DNA of 64,000 bases from JAHRAW01 sp965243285. Lineage in GTDB: Bacteria > Pseudomonadota > Gammaproteobacteria > Arenicellales > Poriferihabitantaceae. Shown one piece after another: positions 43,556-51,269 of this stretch. A program made the position numbers and the translations under genes. The stretch is taken from the NCBI GenBank assembly GCA_965243285.1, contig OZ251537.1, positions 1,116,001 to 1,180,000 of the forward strand, written 5' to 3'. Position 1 is the first letter of the stretch. Each line of letters opens with the position of its first letter. The notes under the pieces were generated by a model. The model did no database searches. It was not told where the DNA came from and saw only the letters and a program-made list of their open reading frames with translations.

Positions 43556-45700
43556 ATGGCAAACCACCATAAGAGCGAGGCTGAGGCGCGGGTTTTGATC
43601 GACCGGCGGTTGGAGGCGTTGGGGTGGCGGAGCATTTGGCGGGAGACGGCGCCGGTTGATTATTATCGAGATAAATTGGGCCGGGCGAGGCCGGATTATG
43701 TGTTGTGTCGCGCTGATAGCGAGCAACCGATGGCGGTGGTGGAGGCGAAAAGAGCGGGGCGGGATTTGGCGGCGGCCTTGCGCCAGGGGCGCGCTTATGC
43801 GAAAAAACTCGGCTGTAATATGGTCTTTGCTTCGGATGGGATGTTGACCTTGACCGCGCATGTGGCCGATGGGAAAGCCTTGATGATAAACAACGAGGAG
43901 GTGCGGGATTTTTTATCTGAAGATGTATTGCGCAATTTCGAAAAATCACGGATATGGGACCGCCAGGATGTGATCAAAAGCAGCCAAAAATTGATTTCCA
44001 TTTTCAATGCGTCCAGCAAATTATTGCGCGCCGAAGGCATGGTGAATATCGATGCGTTCGCTGAATTTTCGCAAATTTTATTTTTCAAAATTGTCAGCGA
44101 GATAGATGTGTTTAATCATGAGAAAAATTTGGATATTCGATGGGGCGAGCTTGAAAATTGTTATGGCAGCCACCTGTTGGAATCATACAAAGCGGCGTTA
44201 ACTTATCTTAACCGTAAATATCCTGGGGTGTTTTCGGTGCAAGTGGAAATCAAAAACCCGATGACGCTTGAGAAAATTATCGCGCAACTGAAAAAATATT
44301 CTTTTTTAGAAGTCAAAGAAGATATTAAAGGCAACGCCTATGAATATTTTTTGCGCCAATATAATCGGCAAAAAAATGAATTGGCGCAATATTTCACGCC
44401 GCGTCATGTGGTGGCGATGATGGTGGGGTTGGCCGACCCCAAATTCGGCGAGCGGGTGTACGACCCATTTTGCGGCACCGGCGGCATGTTAATCGAAGCC
44501 TTTCGCTACCTGAAACAAAACATGCAGTCGAAGCGGGCGGTAGACCAAGATAGATTGCAGAAACATTCGGTTTTCGGCGCCGATATATCGCGCAGCGCCA
44601 GCGCCGCGAAAATGAACATGATTTTGGCCGGCGATGGGCACAGCAACATCACCCGAGCCGACAGTTTGAAGATAAATAATGGCGGTGAGTATGATGTGGT
44701 CATCACCAATATTCCTTTTGTGTCAGCGGATGAAAAGGCCTTTATTCGGCATTGTTTTTCCGCCGCCGCCCAGCGCCCCGGCGGCCGGGTATGCATCATT
44801 GTGCCGGAAAGAGTTATCGACCAACATGACTATGCGGATGTGCGCGCCGAGATTCTTATGCAATGGGACATTAGGCGCATTATCTCGTTGCCAAGAGAGG
44901 TGTTTCGCGGCGTTACATCGGCCAAAACCAGCGTGATATACGCCTTATGGCGAGGCGAATCCGACGTGCTTAATAAGTGCTATCACATACCGTACATAAA
45001 GGTTGAAAATGATGGCTATACGCGCGATACCAAACGCGACCCGTTGCCAGGCAAAAATGATCTGGATGATGTTATCGAAACCCGCCATGCGGAAGTGGGT
45101 GGGCATGATGCCACCCATAAAAATGGCTATACATTCAAGGCAGCGCCTAAAAAATCGATTGCCAGCCCATTTAAATTCACGCGGTTGCGAGAGCTAGTGA
45201 GGGTGCGCAATGAAACGATAAAAATCACCGCCGATATGATGTGTCGCGACCCCGGCATGAGCGGGAAAAATCATCAAATATCACTCAAAGAAGAGCGCTT
45301 TGGTTATAATGTAAAAGTTAAAAATCGTAAATTAATTCACCCAGGTGATTTGGTTTTTTCTCGCTTGCACACGCAAAATGGATTGTTTGCTTATAGCGCC
45401 GACATTTTTCATGGCACTAGCACGCATTTGGTTTGTAACATTGATGAGACGAAAGTTGATCGCCATTTTTTATTCCATACCCTGGATGGGCTGGTGCCGC
45501 ATTTGTCAAAAGAAGACACTACCGGCCGAGAAAATTACAGTGAAGAGGATATTTTGGAATTAAAAATCCCCCTGCCGGCGTTGTCTGAACAACGAAAAAT
45601 CGTCGCGAATTTAAAGGCGGCGTGTTGCCAATATGTTGCTGCGCAATCGAGAATGGAAAACGCCAAAGCACATTTTTCGCAGTCGATATTAAAACACTGA
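43556..45700 (+). CDS. Nuclease-methylase-specificity fusion (type I/IIG-like restriction-modification)
   Basis: 714 residues. Residues ~1-130: HsdR-N-type nuclease domain with PD-(D/E)xK residues Asp47 (ARPDYVL), Glu63 and Lys65 (VVEAKRAG). Residues ~150-260: HsdM-like helical domain. Residues ~270-520: N6-adenine methylase with motif I DPFCGTGGM and motif IV NIPF (NPPF in most). Residues ~545-714: one HsdS-like target recognition domain ending EQRKIVANLKAACCQYVAA. Cutting, methylation and recognition thus sit on one chain, with no helicase/ATPase gene nearby. Codon use is more AT-rich than neighbours. It is placed 1 base before the corrinoid-activase start, splitting the one-carbon operon; probably a horizontal insertion. 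Confidence 0.82.
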   Translation: MANHHKSEAEARVLIDRRLEALGWRSIWRETAPVDYYRDKLGRARPDYVLCRADSEQPMAVVEAKRAGRDLAAALRQGRAYAKKLGCNMVFASDGMLTLTAHVADGKALMINNEEVRDFLSEDVLRNFEKSRIWDRQDVIKSSQKLISIFNASSKLLRAEGMVNIDAFAEFSQILFFKIVSEIDVFNHEKNLDIRWGELENCYGSHLLESYKAALTYLNRKYPGVFSVQVEIKNPMTLEKIIAQLKKYSFLEVKEDIKGNAYEYFLRQYNRQKNELAQYFTPRHVVAMMVGLADPKFGERVYDPFCGTGGMLIEAFRYLKQNMQSKRAVDQDRLQKHSVFGADISRSASAAKMNMILAGDGHSNITRADSLKINNGGEYDVVITNIPFVSADEKAFIRHCFSAAAQRPGGRVCIIVPERVIDQHDYADVRAEILMQWDIRRIISLPREVFRGVTSAKTSVIYALWRGESDVLNKCYHIPYIKVENDGYTRDTKRDPLPGKNDLDDVIETRHAEVGGHDATHKNGYTFKAAPKKSIASPFKFTRLRELVRVRNETIKITADMMCRDPGMSGKNHQISLKEERFGYNVKVKNRKLIHPGDLVFSRLHTQNGLFAYSADIFHGTSTHLVCNIDETKVDRHFLFHTLDGLVPHLSKEDTTGRENYSEEDILELKIPLPALSEQRKIVANLKAACCQYVAAQSRMENAKAHFSQSILKH

Positions 45701-45701
45701 C

Positions 45702-47840
45702 ATGACCATTGACATGACTGAATCCCCATCCAGCGATACCGTGCAAATCGTGTTCACCCCGTCGGGCAAACGGGGGGCGGTGGCGGTGGGTAAATCGGTG
45801 TTGGCGGCGGCGCAGCAGTTGGGGGTGGATTTGGATACGGTGTGCGGCGGGCGGGGGATCTGCGATCGGTGTCAGGTGGACCTAAGCGTCGGCGAGTTTG
45901 CGAAATTCAATATTAAATCCAGGGCGCGGAATTTATCGCCGCCCAGCGCCGCCGAACGGGAGTTTTTTGGGCTCGATAATGCCGCTGGCGACGATGGTGG
46001 CGATGCCGCCGATGGCGACAATACCGTCGCCATGCCGACGCGGCGCTTGGGTTGCCAAGCCAAATTGTTGGGCGATGCGGTCATCGATATTCCGGCGCAG
46101 AGCCAGGCGCATCGACAGGTGGTGCGCAAGCGCGCCGAAGTGCGCGATATTACGGTCAATGCGGCGGTGCGGCTGTATTATGTGGAAGTGGTGCAGCCGA
46201 ATATGCACGACCCCAGCGGCGACTTGCAGCGCTTGTGTGATGCGCTGGAATTTGAGTGGGATTTGAGCGAGTTGGGGTGTGATTTTCATCTGTTGGGCGC
46301 GGTGCAGGCGGTGTTGCGCGCTGGCGAATGGAAGGTGACGGCGGCAGTGCATCATGCCGCCGGCGATGCGCAACAACGCAGCGGCGGGCGCATCATCGCG
46401 CTGTGGCCGGGGCTGAAAAACACGGTATATGGCATGGCGGTGGATGTGGGTTCGACCACCATCGCGGCGCATTTGTGCGATTTAAGCAGCGGCGAAGCGG
46501 TGGCCGCCGCCGGGCGGATGAACCCGCAAATTCGCTTCGGCGAAGACCTGATGAGCCGCGTCTCCTACGCCATGATGAACCCCGGCGGCGAGGCCGACAT
46601 GACGCGCGCGGTGCGCGACGCGGTGCAAGAATTGATGGCCGAAGTGGCGGCCGCGGCGGCTATCGACATCGCCGATGTACTCGACCTCACGCTGGTGGGC
46701 AATCCGGTCATGCACCACTTATTGCTGGGCATAAACCCGGTGGAATTGGGCGGCGCGCCGTTCGCCTTAGCCACCGACCAAGCGGTGCGCGGCCTGGCGG
46801 CAGACATCGACCTGCACGCCGCCCCCGGCACGCGCTTTTATCTGCTGCCATGCATCGCCGGGCATGTGGGCGCTGATGCGGCGGCGGTCACGCTCTCCGA
46901 AGCGCCCTATGCGCGCCAGGAGATGACGCTGGTGGTGGATGTGGGCACCAACGCCGAAATCGTGCTGGGTAACGAGCGCACCATGGTGGCTGCCTCCAGT
47001 CCCACCGGCCCGGCTTTCGAGGGCGCGCAAATCAGCGGCGGGCAGCGCGCCGCCCCCGGCGCCATCGAGCGCGTGCGTATCGACCGCGACACATTGGAGC
47101 CCAAATTCCGCGTTATCGGCTGCGAATTATGGTCGGATGAGGCTGGCTTCGCGCAATCCTCGGCCGCGGTGGGTGTCACCGGCATCTGCGGCTCGGGCAT
47201 CATCGAGGTTATCGCCGAGTTATACCTCGCCGGGGTGATTAAAGCGGATGGCGTTATCGATGGCGCGCAAGCGAAGCGCAGCGCCCGCGTGCAGCCGGAC
47301 GCCAAAACCTGGCGCTATTTATTGCATGACGGCGGCGGCGATGGTCATGACGGCGGTGGCGTACGCATCGAAATCACGCAAGCCGATGTGCGCGCCATCC
47401 AATTAGCCAAAGCGGCGCTGTATGCCGGCGCCCGCCTGCTGATGGATAAACTCGGCATCGAGGAGGTGGACAGAATCCGCCTCGCCGGCGCCTTCGGCGC
47501 CCACATCGATGTGAAATACGCCATGGTTTTAGGGATGATTCCGGACTGCCCGCTGGCCCATGTAACCGCCGCTGGCAACGCCGCCGGCGCCGGCGCCATC
47601 ATCGCCCTGTTGGATCAAACCGCCCGCCTGGAAATCGAGGATGTGGTCAAACGCGTACAAAAAATCGAAACCGCCGTCGAGCCAAAATTCCAAGACCACT
47701 TTGTAGCGGCCTTAGCCATCCCCCACAAAACCGCGCCCTACGACCATCTAAAAAAGGAAGTGACGCTGCCGATGGCGGATGAATCTAACGCGGCGGCCGG
47801 TGGCCGCCGCCGCCGAAAAAGTCGGCGGGAACAAAATTAG
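45702..47840 (+). CDS. Corrinoid-activating ASKHA/2Fe-2S protein (RACo-like)
   Basis: 712 residues. N-terminal plant-type 2Fe-2S ferredoxin domain (CGGRGICDRCQV plus a later Cys in LGCQAK), a linker, then an ASKHA ATPase domain: GMAVDVGSTTIAAHLCDL, MNPQIRFGEDLMSRV, LVGNPVMHHLLLG, LVVDVGTNAEIVLGN, VTGICGSGIIEV, LAGAFGAHID. These proteins use ATP and reduced ferredoxin to return inactive Co(II) corrinoid to Co(I). Starts at ATG 45702 or ATG 45714. C-terminus Gly/Arg/Lys-rich. A needed partner of the corrinoid protein and MttB-like enzyme. Confidence 0.92.
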   Translation: MTIDMTESPSSDTVQIVFTPSGKRGAVAVGKSVLAAAQQLGVDLDTVCGGRGICDRCQVDLSVGEFAKFNIKSRARNLSPPSAAEREFFGLDNAAGDDGGDAADGDNTVAMPTRRLGCQAKLLGDAVIDIPAQSQAHRQVVRKRAEVRDITVNAAVRLYYVEVVQPNMHDPSGDLQRLCDALEFEWDLSELGCDFHLLGAVQAVLRAGEWKVTAAVHHAAGDAQQRSGGRIIALWPGLKNTVYGMAVDVGSTTIAAHLCDLSSGEAVAAAGRMNPQIRFGEDLMSRVSYAMMNPGGEADMTRAVRDAVQELMAEVAAAAAIDIADVLDLTLVGNPVMHHLLLGINPVELGGAPFALATDQAVRGLAADIDLHAAPGTRFYLLPCIAGHVGADAAAVTLSEAPYARQEMTLVVDVGTNAEIVLGNERTMVAASSPTGPAFEGAQISGGQRAAPGAIERVRIDRDTLEPKFRVIGCELWSDEAGFAQSSAAVGVTGICGSGIIEVIAELYLAGVIKADGVIDGAQAKRSARVQPDAKTWRYLLHDGGGDGHDGGGVRIEITQADVRAIQLAKAALYAGARLLMDKLGIEEVDRIRLAGAFGAHIDVKYAMVLGMIPDCPLAHVTAAGNAAGAGAIIALLDQTARLEIEDVVKRVQKIETAVEPKFQDHFVAALAIPHKTAPYDHLKKEVTLPMADESNAAAGGRRRRKSRREQN

Positions 47841-47864
47841 CGGGCAGGGTTATCGCGGACAAGT

Positions 47865-48407
47865 TTATCGAGCAAGTTTATCAAAGACCGGATTCATGGA
47901 GCGAAAATTTGTGCAGTGCGATTGTAATTCTCGCGATGCGTGGTCCCAAAATACGACATCTATTTTGAAGCCGTACTCAATCAAACTGTCCACAGCAGGC
48001 AGATAGTCGCTATCGCCAGCGACCAGTATGAAAGAGTCTTTTTCCTGGTCGGCTTCCTTGAACGCGTGCATAAGAATCGCCGCTACGATGCCGGTGTCTA
48101 TGCCCTTTTCTTTATTGGAAAAGTTGCGGTCTTTGATGACCGGTTCGAAGCCGGCATTTTTAGCAATCGTCCACAAGGTATCGTTAGGCGGCGGACGCGA
48201 GCCAAACAACATGGCGCGCGTGACCGTCGTATCGCCGTTTGTGACCAAAAAATTATATAATTTGCCGAAATCCAGGCGATATTCGTGGGCGAAAATTTGT
48301 CGGCGCGTCGCATCGTCAATGTTCAACGCAATGCCGCTTTCCACCGCCGCCACGCGTTGCCCCTCGATGAATACATTCGAGTTATCTACATAAATGAATT
48401 TAGCCAT
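47865..48407 (-). CDS. NYN-domain (PIN-like) nuclease
   Basis: 180 residues from ATG 48407 (MAKFIYVDNSNVFIEGQ). NYN/LabA-type fold with the acidic residues expected for a metal-dependent RNase: Asp in VDNSN, Asp in EKGIDTGIVAAI, and AGDSDYLPAVDSLIEYG. More AT-rich than the flanking genes. It lies tail-to-tail with the ASKHA gene, 24 bases apart, and just downstream of the MttB-like gene on the same strand; a link to one-carbon metabolism is not supported. Possibly part of a mobile or defence-related cargo. Confidence 0.85.
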   Translation of the reverse strand: MAKFIYVDNSNVFIEGQRVAAVESGIALNIDDATRRQIFAHEYRLDFGKLYNFLVTNGDTTVTRAMLFGSRPPPNDTLWTIAKNAGFEPVIKDRNFSNKEKGIDTGIVAAILMHAFKEADQEKDSFILVAGDSDYLPAVDSLIEYGFKIDVVFWDHASRELQSHCTNFRSMNPVFDKLAR

Positions 48408-48483
48408 GGTCGTATTTTGGGTCGTACGCTGTGTTGGATGATGTCGGGGCGGCGGGCATGTTAGCAAAAAAATCGCACAACAT

Positions 48484-50028
48484 TCAATAAGCCGAATCCG
48501 CAAATGATGCTTTGCGCTTTGCCATAAATTCGAGCAATGATTCGTCGATGCCCGGGTCTAGCGGCGGCGGGGTGTATTCGGCCAACATTTTTTTCCATAT
48601 TTTGTGGGCGCGTTGGGCGGCGTCTTGAGCGCCGTCGGCTTGCCATTGTTCGAAGCTGTTGTTGTCGGCGATGGCGGAGCGGTAGAAGGCGGTTTTGAAA
48701 TTGTCTTGGGTGTGCTCGCAACCGAGGAAGTGGGCCCCGGGGCCGACTTCGCGGATAGCGCTTAATGCTTGGCCGTTTTCCGATAGGTCGAAGCCGGCGC
48801 TGAACACTTGCATCATGCCGAGTTGGTCGGCGTCCATGATGAGTTTTTCATAGGAGGAGACGAGGCCGCCTTCCAGCCAGCCGGCGGCGTGCAGCACAAA
48901 ATTCACCCCGGCGGTGACCGTGGGCAGCAAAGTGTTGGCGCTTTCGTACGCCGCTTGCGCGTCGGCGGCTTTGGAGCCGCATAACGAGCCGCCGCTGCGA
49001 AAGGGCACGCCGAGGCGTCGCGCCAAGGAGGCGGCGCCGTTTAGCACCAGCGCCGGCTCCGGCGTGCCGAAGGTGGGAGCGCCGGATTGCATGGAGATGG
49101 AGCTGGCGAAGGTGCCGAAAATCACCGGCGAACCGGGCCGCACCAACTGCGTGAAGGCCATGCCGGCCATGGCCTCGGCGAGGATTTGCGCCAGCGTGCC
49201 GGCGGTGGTGACCGGCGACATGGCGCCGGCTAAAATAAACGGCGAGATGATGCTGGCTTGATTATGGCGGGCGTATACCTCCGATGCGCCGAGCATGGTT
49301 TCGTCGAAGGTCATGGGCGAATTGGCGTTGATTAAATTCACCAGCACGGTGTTTTCATCGACAAATTGATCGCCGAACAGCAGCTTGCACATGGCCACCG
49401 TATCTTCGGCGCGTTCGGGGTGGGTTACCGAGCCCATGAACGGTTTGTCGCTATATTTAATGTGGCTATACACCATGTCGAAATGGCGCTTGTTGACCGG
49501 CAAATCGGTGGGCTCGCACACCGTGCCGCCGGAATGATGCAACGCCGGCAACAAATAGGCGAGTTTGACGATATTGCGAAAATCTTCGATGACGGCGTAG
49601 CGCCGCCCGCCCTCTAAATCACGCACAAAGGGCGGGCCATAAACCGGCGCGAACACCGTGTGCTTGCCGCCTATCATCACGTTGCGCGCCGGGTTGCGGG
49701 CCTTTTGCTCGAACATTTTAGGCGCCGAATGTTGGATGATTTTGCGGCACATGCCGGTGGGGAAACGCACCCGCTCGCCGGTTATGTCGGCCCCGGCCTG
49801 GCGGAAGAGTTTGAGCGCCAGCGGATAGTGAAACTCGATGCCGATTTCCGACAAGATGGTGTCGGCATTTTTTTCGATGAGTGCCAGCCCCTCCTCGCCC
49901 AACAATTCATACTCGGGAATGGCGCGGGTGATGTAGGCCGGCGCGGCGGCGGTGTCGTCGCCAGCCGCTTGGCGGGCGCGTCGGCCGCCGCGTTTGCGGC
50001 CGGCGGTGGGTTCGGTGGGTGTGGCCAT
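48484..50028 (-). CDS. MttB-family (trimethylamine/betaine) methyltransferase, non-pyrrolysine
   Basis: 514 residues from ATG 50028; the frame stays open upstream but that part is unlike the family. The MttB TIM-barrel is covered throughout: LIEKNADTILSEIGIEFHY, GGTVCEPTDLPVNKRHFDM, SHIKYSDKPFMGSVTH, FILAGAMSPVTTAGTLAQILAEAMAG, FRSGGSLCGSKAADAQAAYES, LHAAGWLEGGLVSSYEKLIMDAD. No in-frame TAG, so it belongs to the pyrrolysine-free branch, whose studied members demethylate glycine betaine, proline betaine or carnitine-type compounds. The substrate is not readable from sequence. Encoded opposite to the rest of the cluster. Confidence 0.9.
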   Translation of the reverse strand: MATPTEPTAGRKRGGRRARQAAGDDTAAAPAYITRAIPEYELLGEEGLALIEKNADTILSEIGIEFHYPLALKLFRQAGADITGERVRFPTGMCRKIIQHSAPKMFEQKARNPARNVMIGGKHTVFAPVYGPPFVRDLEGGRRYAVIEDFRNIVKLAYLLPALHHSGGTVCEPTDLPVNKRHFDMVYSHIKYSDKPFMGSVTHPERAEDTVAMCKLLFGDQFVDENTVLVNLINANSPMTFDETMLGASEVYARHNQASIISPFILAGAMSPVTTAGTLAQILAEAMAGMAFTQLVRPGSPVIFGTFASSISMQSGAPTFGTPEPALVLNGAASLARRLGVPFRSGGSLCGSKAADAQAAYESANTLLPTVTAGVNFVLHAAGWLEGGLVSSYEKLIMDADQLGMMQVFSAGFDLSENGQALSAIREVGPGAHFLGCEHTQDNFKTAFYRSAIADNNSFEQWQADGAQDAAQRAHKIWKKMLAEYTPPPLDPGIDESLLEFMAKRKASFADSAY

Positions 50029-50719
50029 GGCAGTTAATATGATGGGTGAAAACGAGGGCAATAATATAGCGAATAGCGAGCGGCTGTGGGTGGGGCGGGC
50101 GGATTTACGCGGGCGGGATGGACGCGTCTCGGGCGATGGGCAGCGATAGCCTAAGGCCATGGGCGATGTGAAATGTCGCCTGCTGGCGCCGCGAATGTTG
50201 TTATGCGTTGTACCGCACTGAGCGGCGACGACAATAAAAACACCAGTTGCGCCAGTGATTTCGGCATGAACGCGAAATCCGGCCACAACCATGACCTTGA
50301 GGTAATCCCATGAATATCCACGGCATTAGTTTTGGAGGAAAACAATCCGCAAGTGGTCGAGCGTATCGGCGCGTGCTATCCGGAGTTTTATACCCTCAAT
50401 GACAAGTGTTTTTTTAGTCAGCAGCACGAATATTTCGTCTAAAGCGGCCAGCAGAGTGTGCCTCACTAACGATAAGAAATCAGGCGAGGTGGCCGGCGGG
50501 GTGTTTAAACTAAACGGCGGCCATGCAGGGTTTGCGGACCCGGGGTTATGGGAAGGGCTTGGCGATGATGGCAGACATGAGTCCGCGAAATAAAAATGTG
50601 TACCACATTCACACCCTGCAGATAACGCCTGATGATGGCGGCAGCGTACGGGATGAAAAAATTAGCTGCTATTCCCCTACAGGGTTTCGCTACAAACCCG
50701 GTCGATTAAGGATTTGTGT
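50029..50719. other. Gap with a possible gene remnant
   Basis: About 690 bases without a convincing gene. At ~50325-50442 a plus-strand frame reads LVLEENNPQVVERIGACYPE and on to HEYFV before a stop; it has no clear start and may be the tail of a lost gene. The short frame at 50399-50593 has no recognisable features. Confidence 0.35.
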
Positions 50720-51135
50720 GGGATTTATCTATCTAAATCTGCACGGTGGGTTTGATTTTTCGCTTTGGCTTTTGCTTTTAACGTTTTACTCCCCCCCTTG
50801 CTTCATCTGGGGGAGTCAAATCAGGCGGCTTTATCGCCTGATTTGGTGGGGGGCTGTTGATGTTGGTCTTTTTGCTTTTGCCTTTAAATCTTTAACCCAT
50901 CAGCCCAAATGATGGAAAAGTAAAAACCAACAGCTAAGTCAAAAGCCAAGTCAAAAGCGAAAAGTCAAAAGTCCCCCCACCAAATCAGCCCGAGCCTATC
51001 GGCTCGGTCAGATTTGACTCCCCCCAGATGAAGCGGGGGGGAGTAAAACAAAAGCCAAAGCCAAAGCCAAAATCAAAAACCAAAAATCAAAATCAAAAGC
51101 AAAATCCACCGTGCAGATTTAGGACTATAAATCCC
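50720..51135. mobile_element. Mosaic hairpin repeat element, copy G, complete
   Basis: About 416 bp. Left end 50720 (GGGATTTATCTATC, TAAATCTGCACGGTGGG) and right end 51135 (CCGTGCAGATTTAGG, ACTATAAATCCC) form an inverted repeat of ~29 bp. It contains two inverted hairpin modules: ~50788-50852 (ACTCCCCCCC stem, then CAAATCAGGCGG / CGCCTGATTTG, then G6) and ~50976-51045 (C7, CAAATCAGCCCGAGCC / GGCTCGGTCAGATTTG, ACTCCCCCC / GGGGGGAGT). It reads as two half-elements back to back. No target duplication is obvious. A further degenerate end lies at ~51167-51192. Confidence 0.82.
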
Positions 51136-51207
51136 AAATCAAAAGCAAAGTCCTCAATCAAACAAGCGAATTTAGGTCTATACATCCCTACCCCATCCAA
51201 CATCCCC

Positions 51208-51239
51208 AAAAAAAAGGGCGACTCTTTTGAATCGCCCTT
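51208..51239 (-). terminator. Rho-independent terminator of the second autotransporter gene
   Basis: On the minus strand AAGGGCGATTC / GAGTCGCCCTT (one mismatch, 4-base AAAA loop) is followed by a T-run, 30 bases past the stop codon at 51270. Confidence 0.85.
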
Positions 51240-51269
51240 AATGTTTGGGGGGGGGGGTAGCAGAATGCG

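Noticed and set aside
48484..50028. Pyrrolysine (in-frame TAG) in the MttB-like gene
   Set aside because: The frame is open without TAG, so the protein belongs to the pyrrolysine-free branch.
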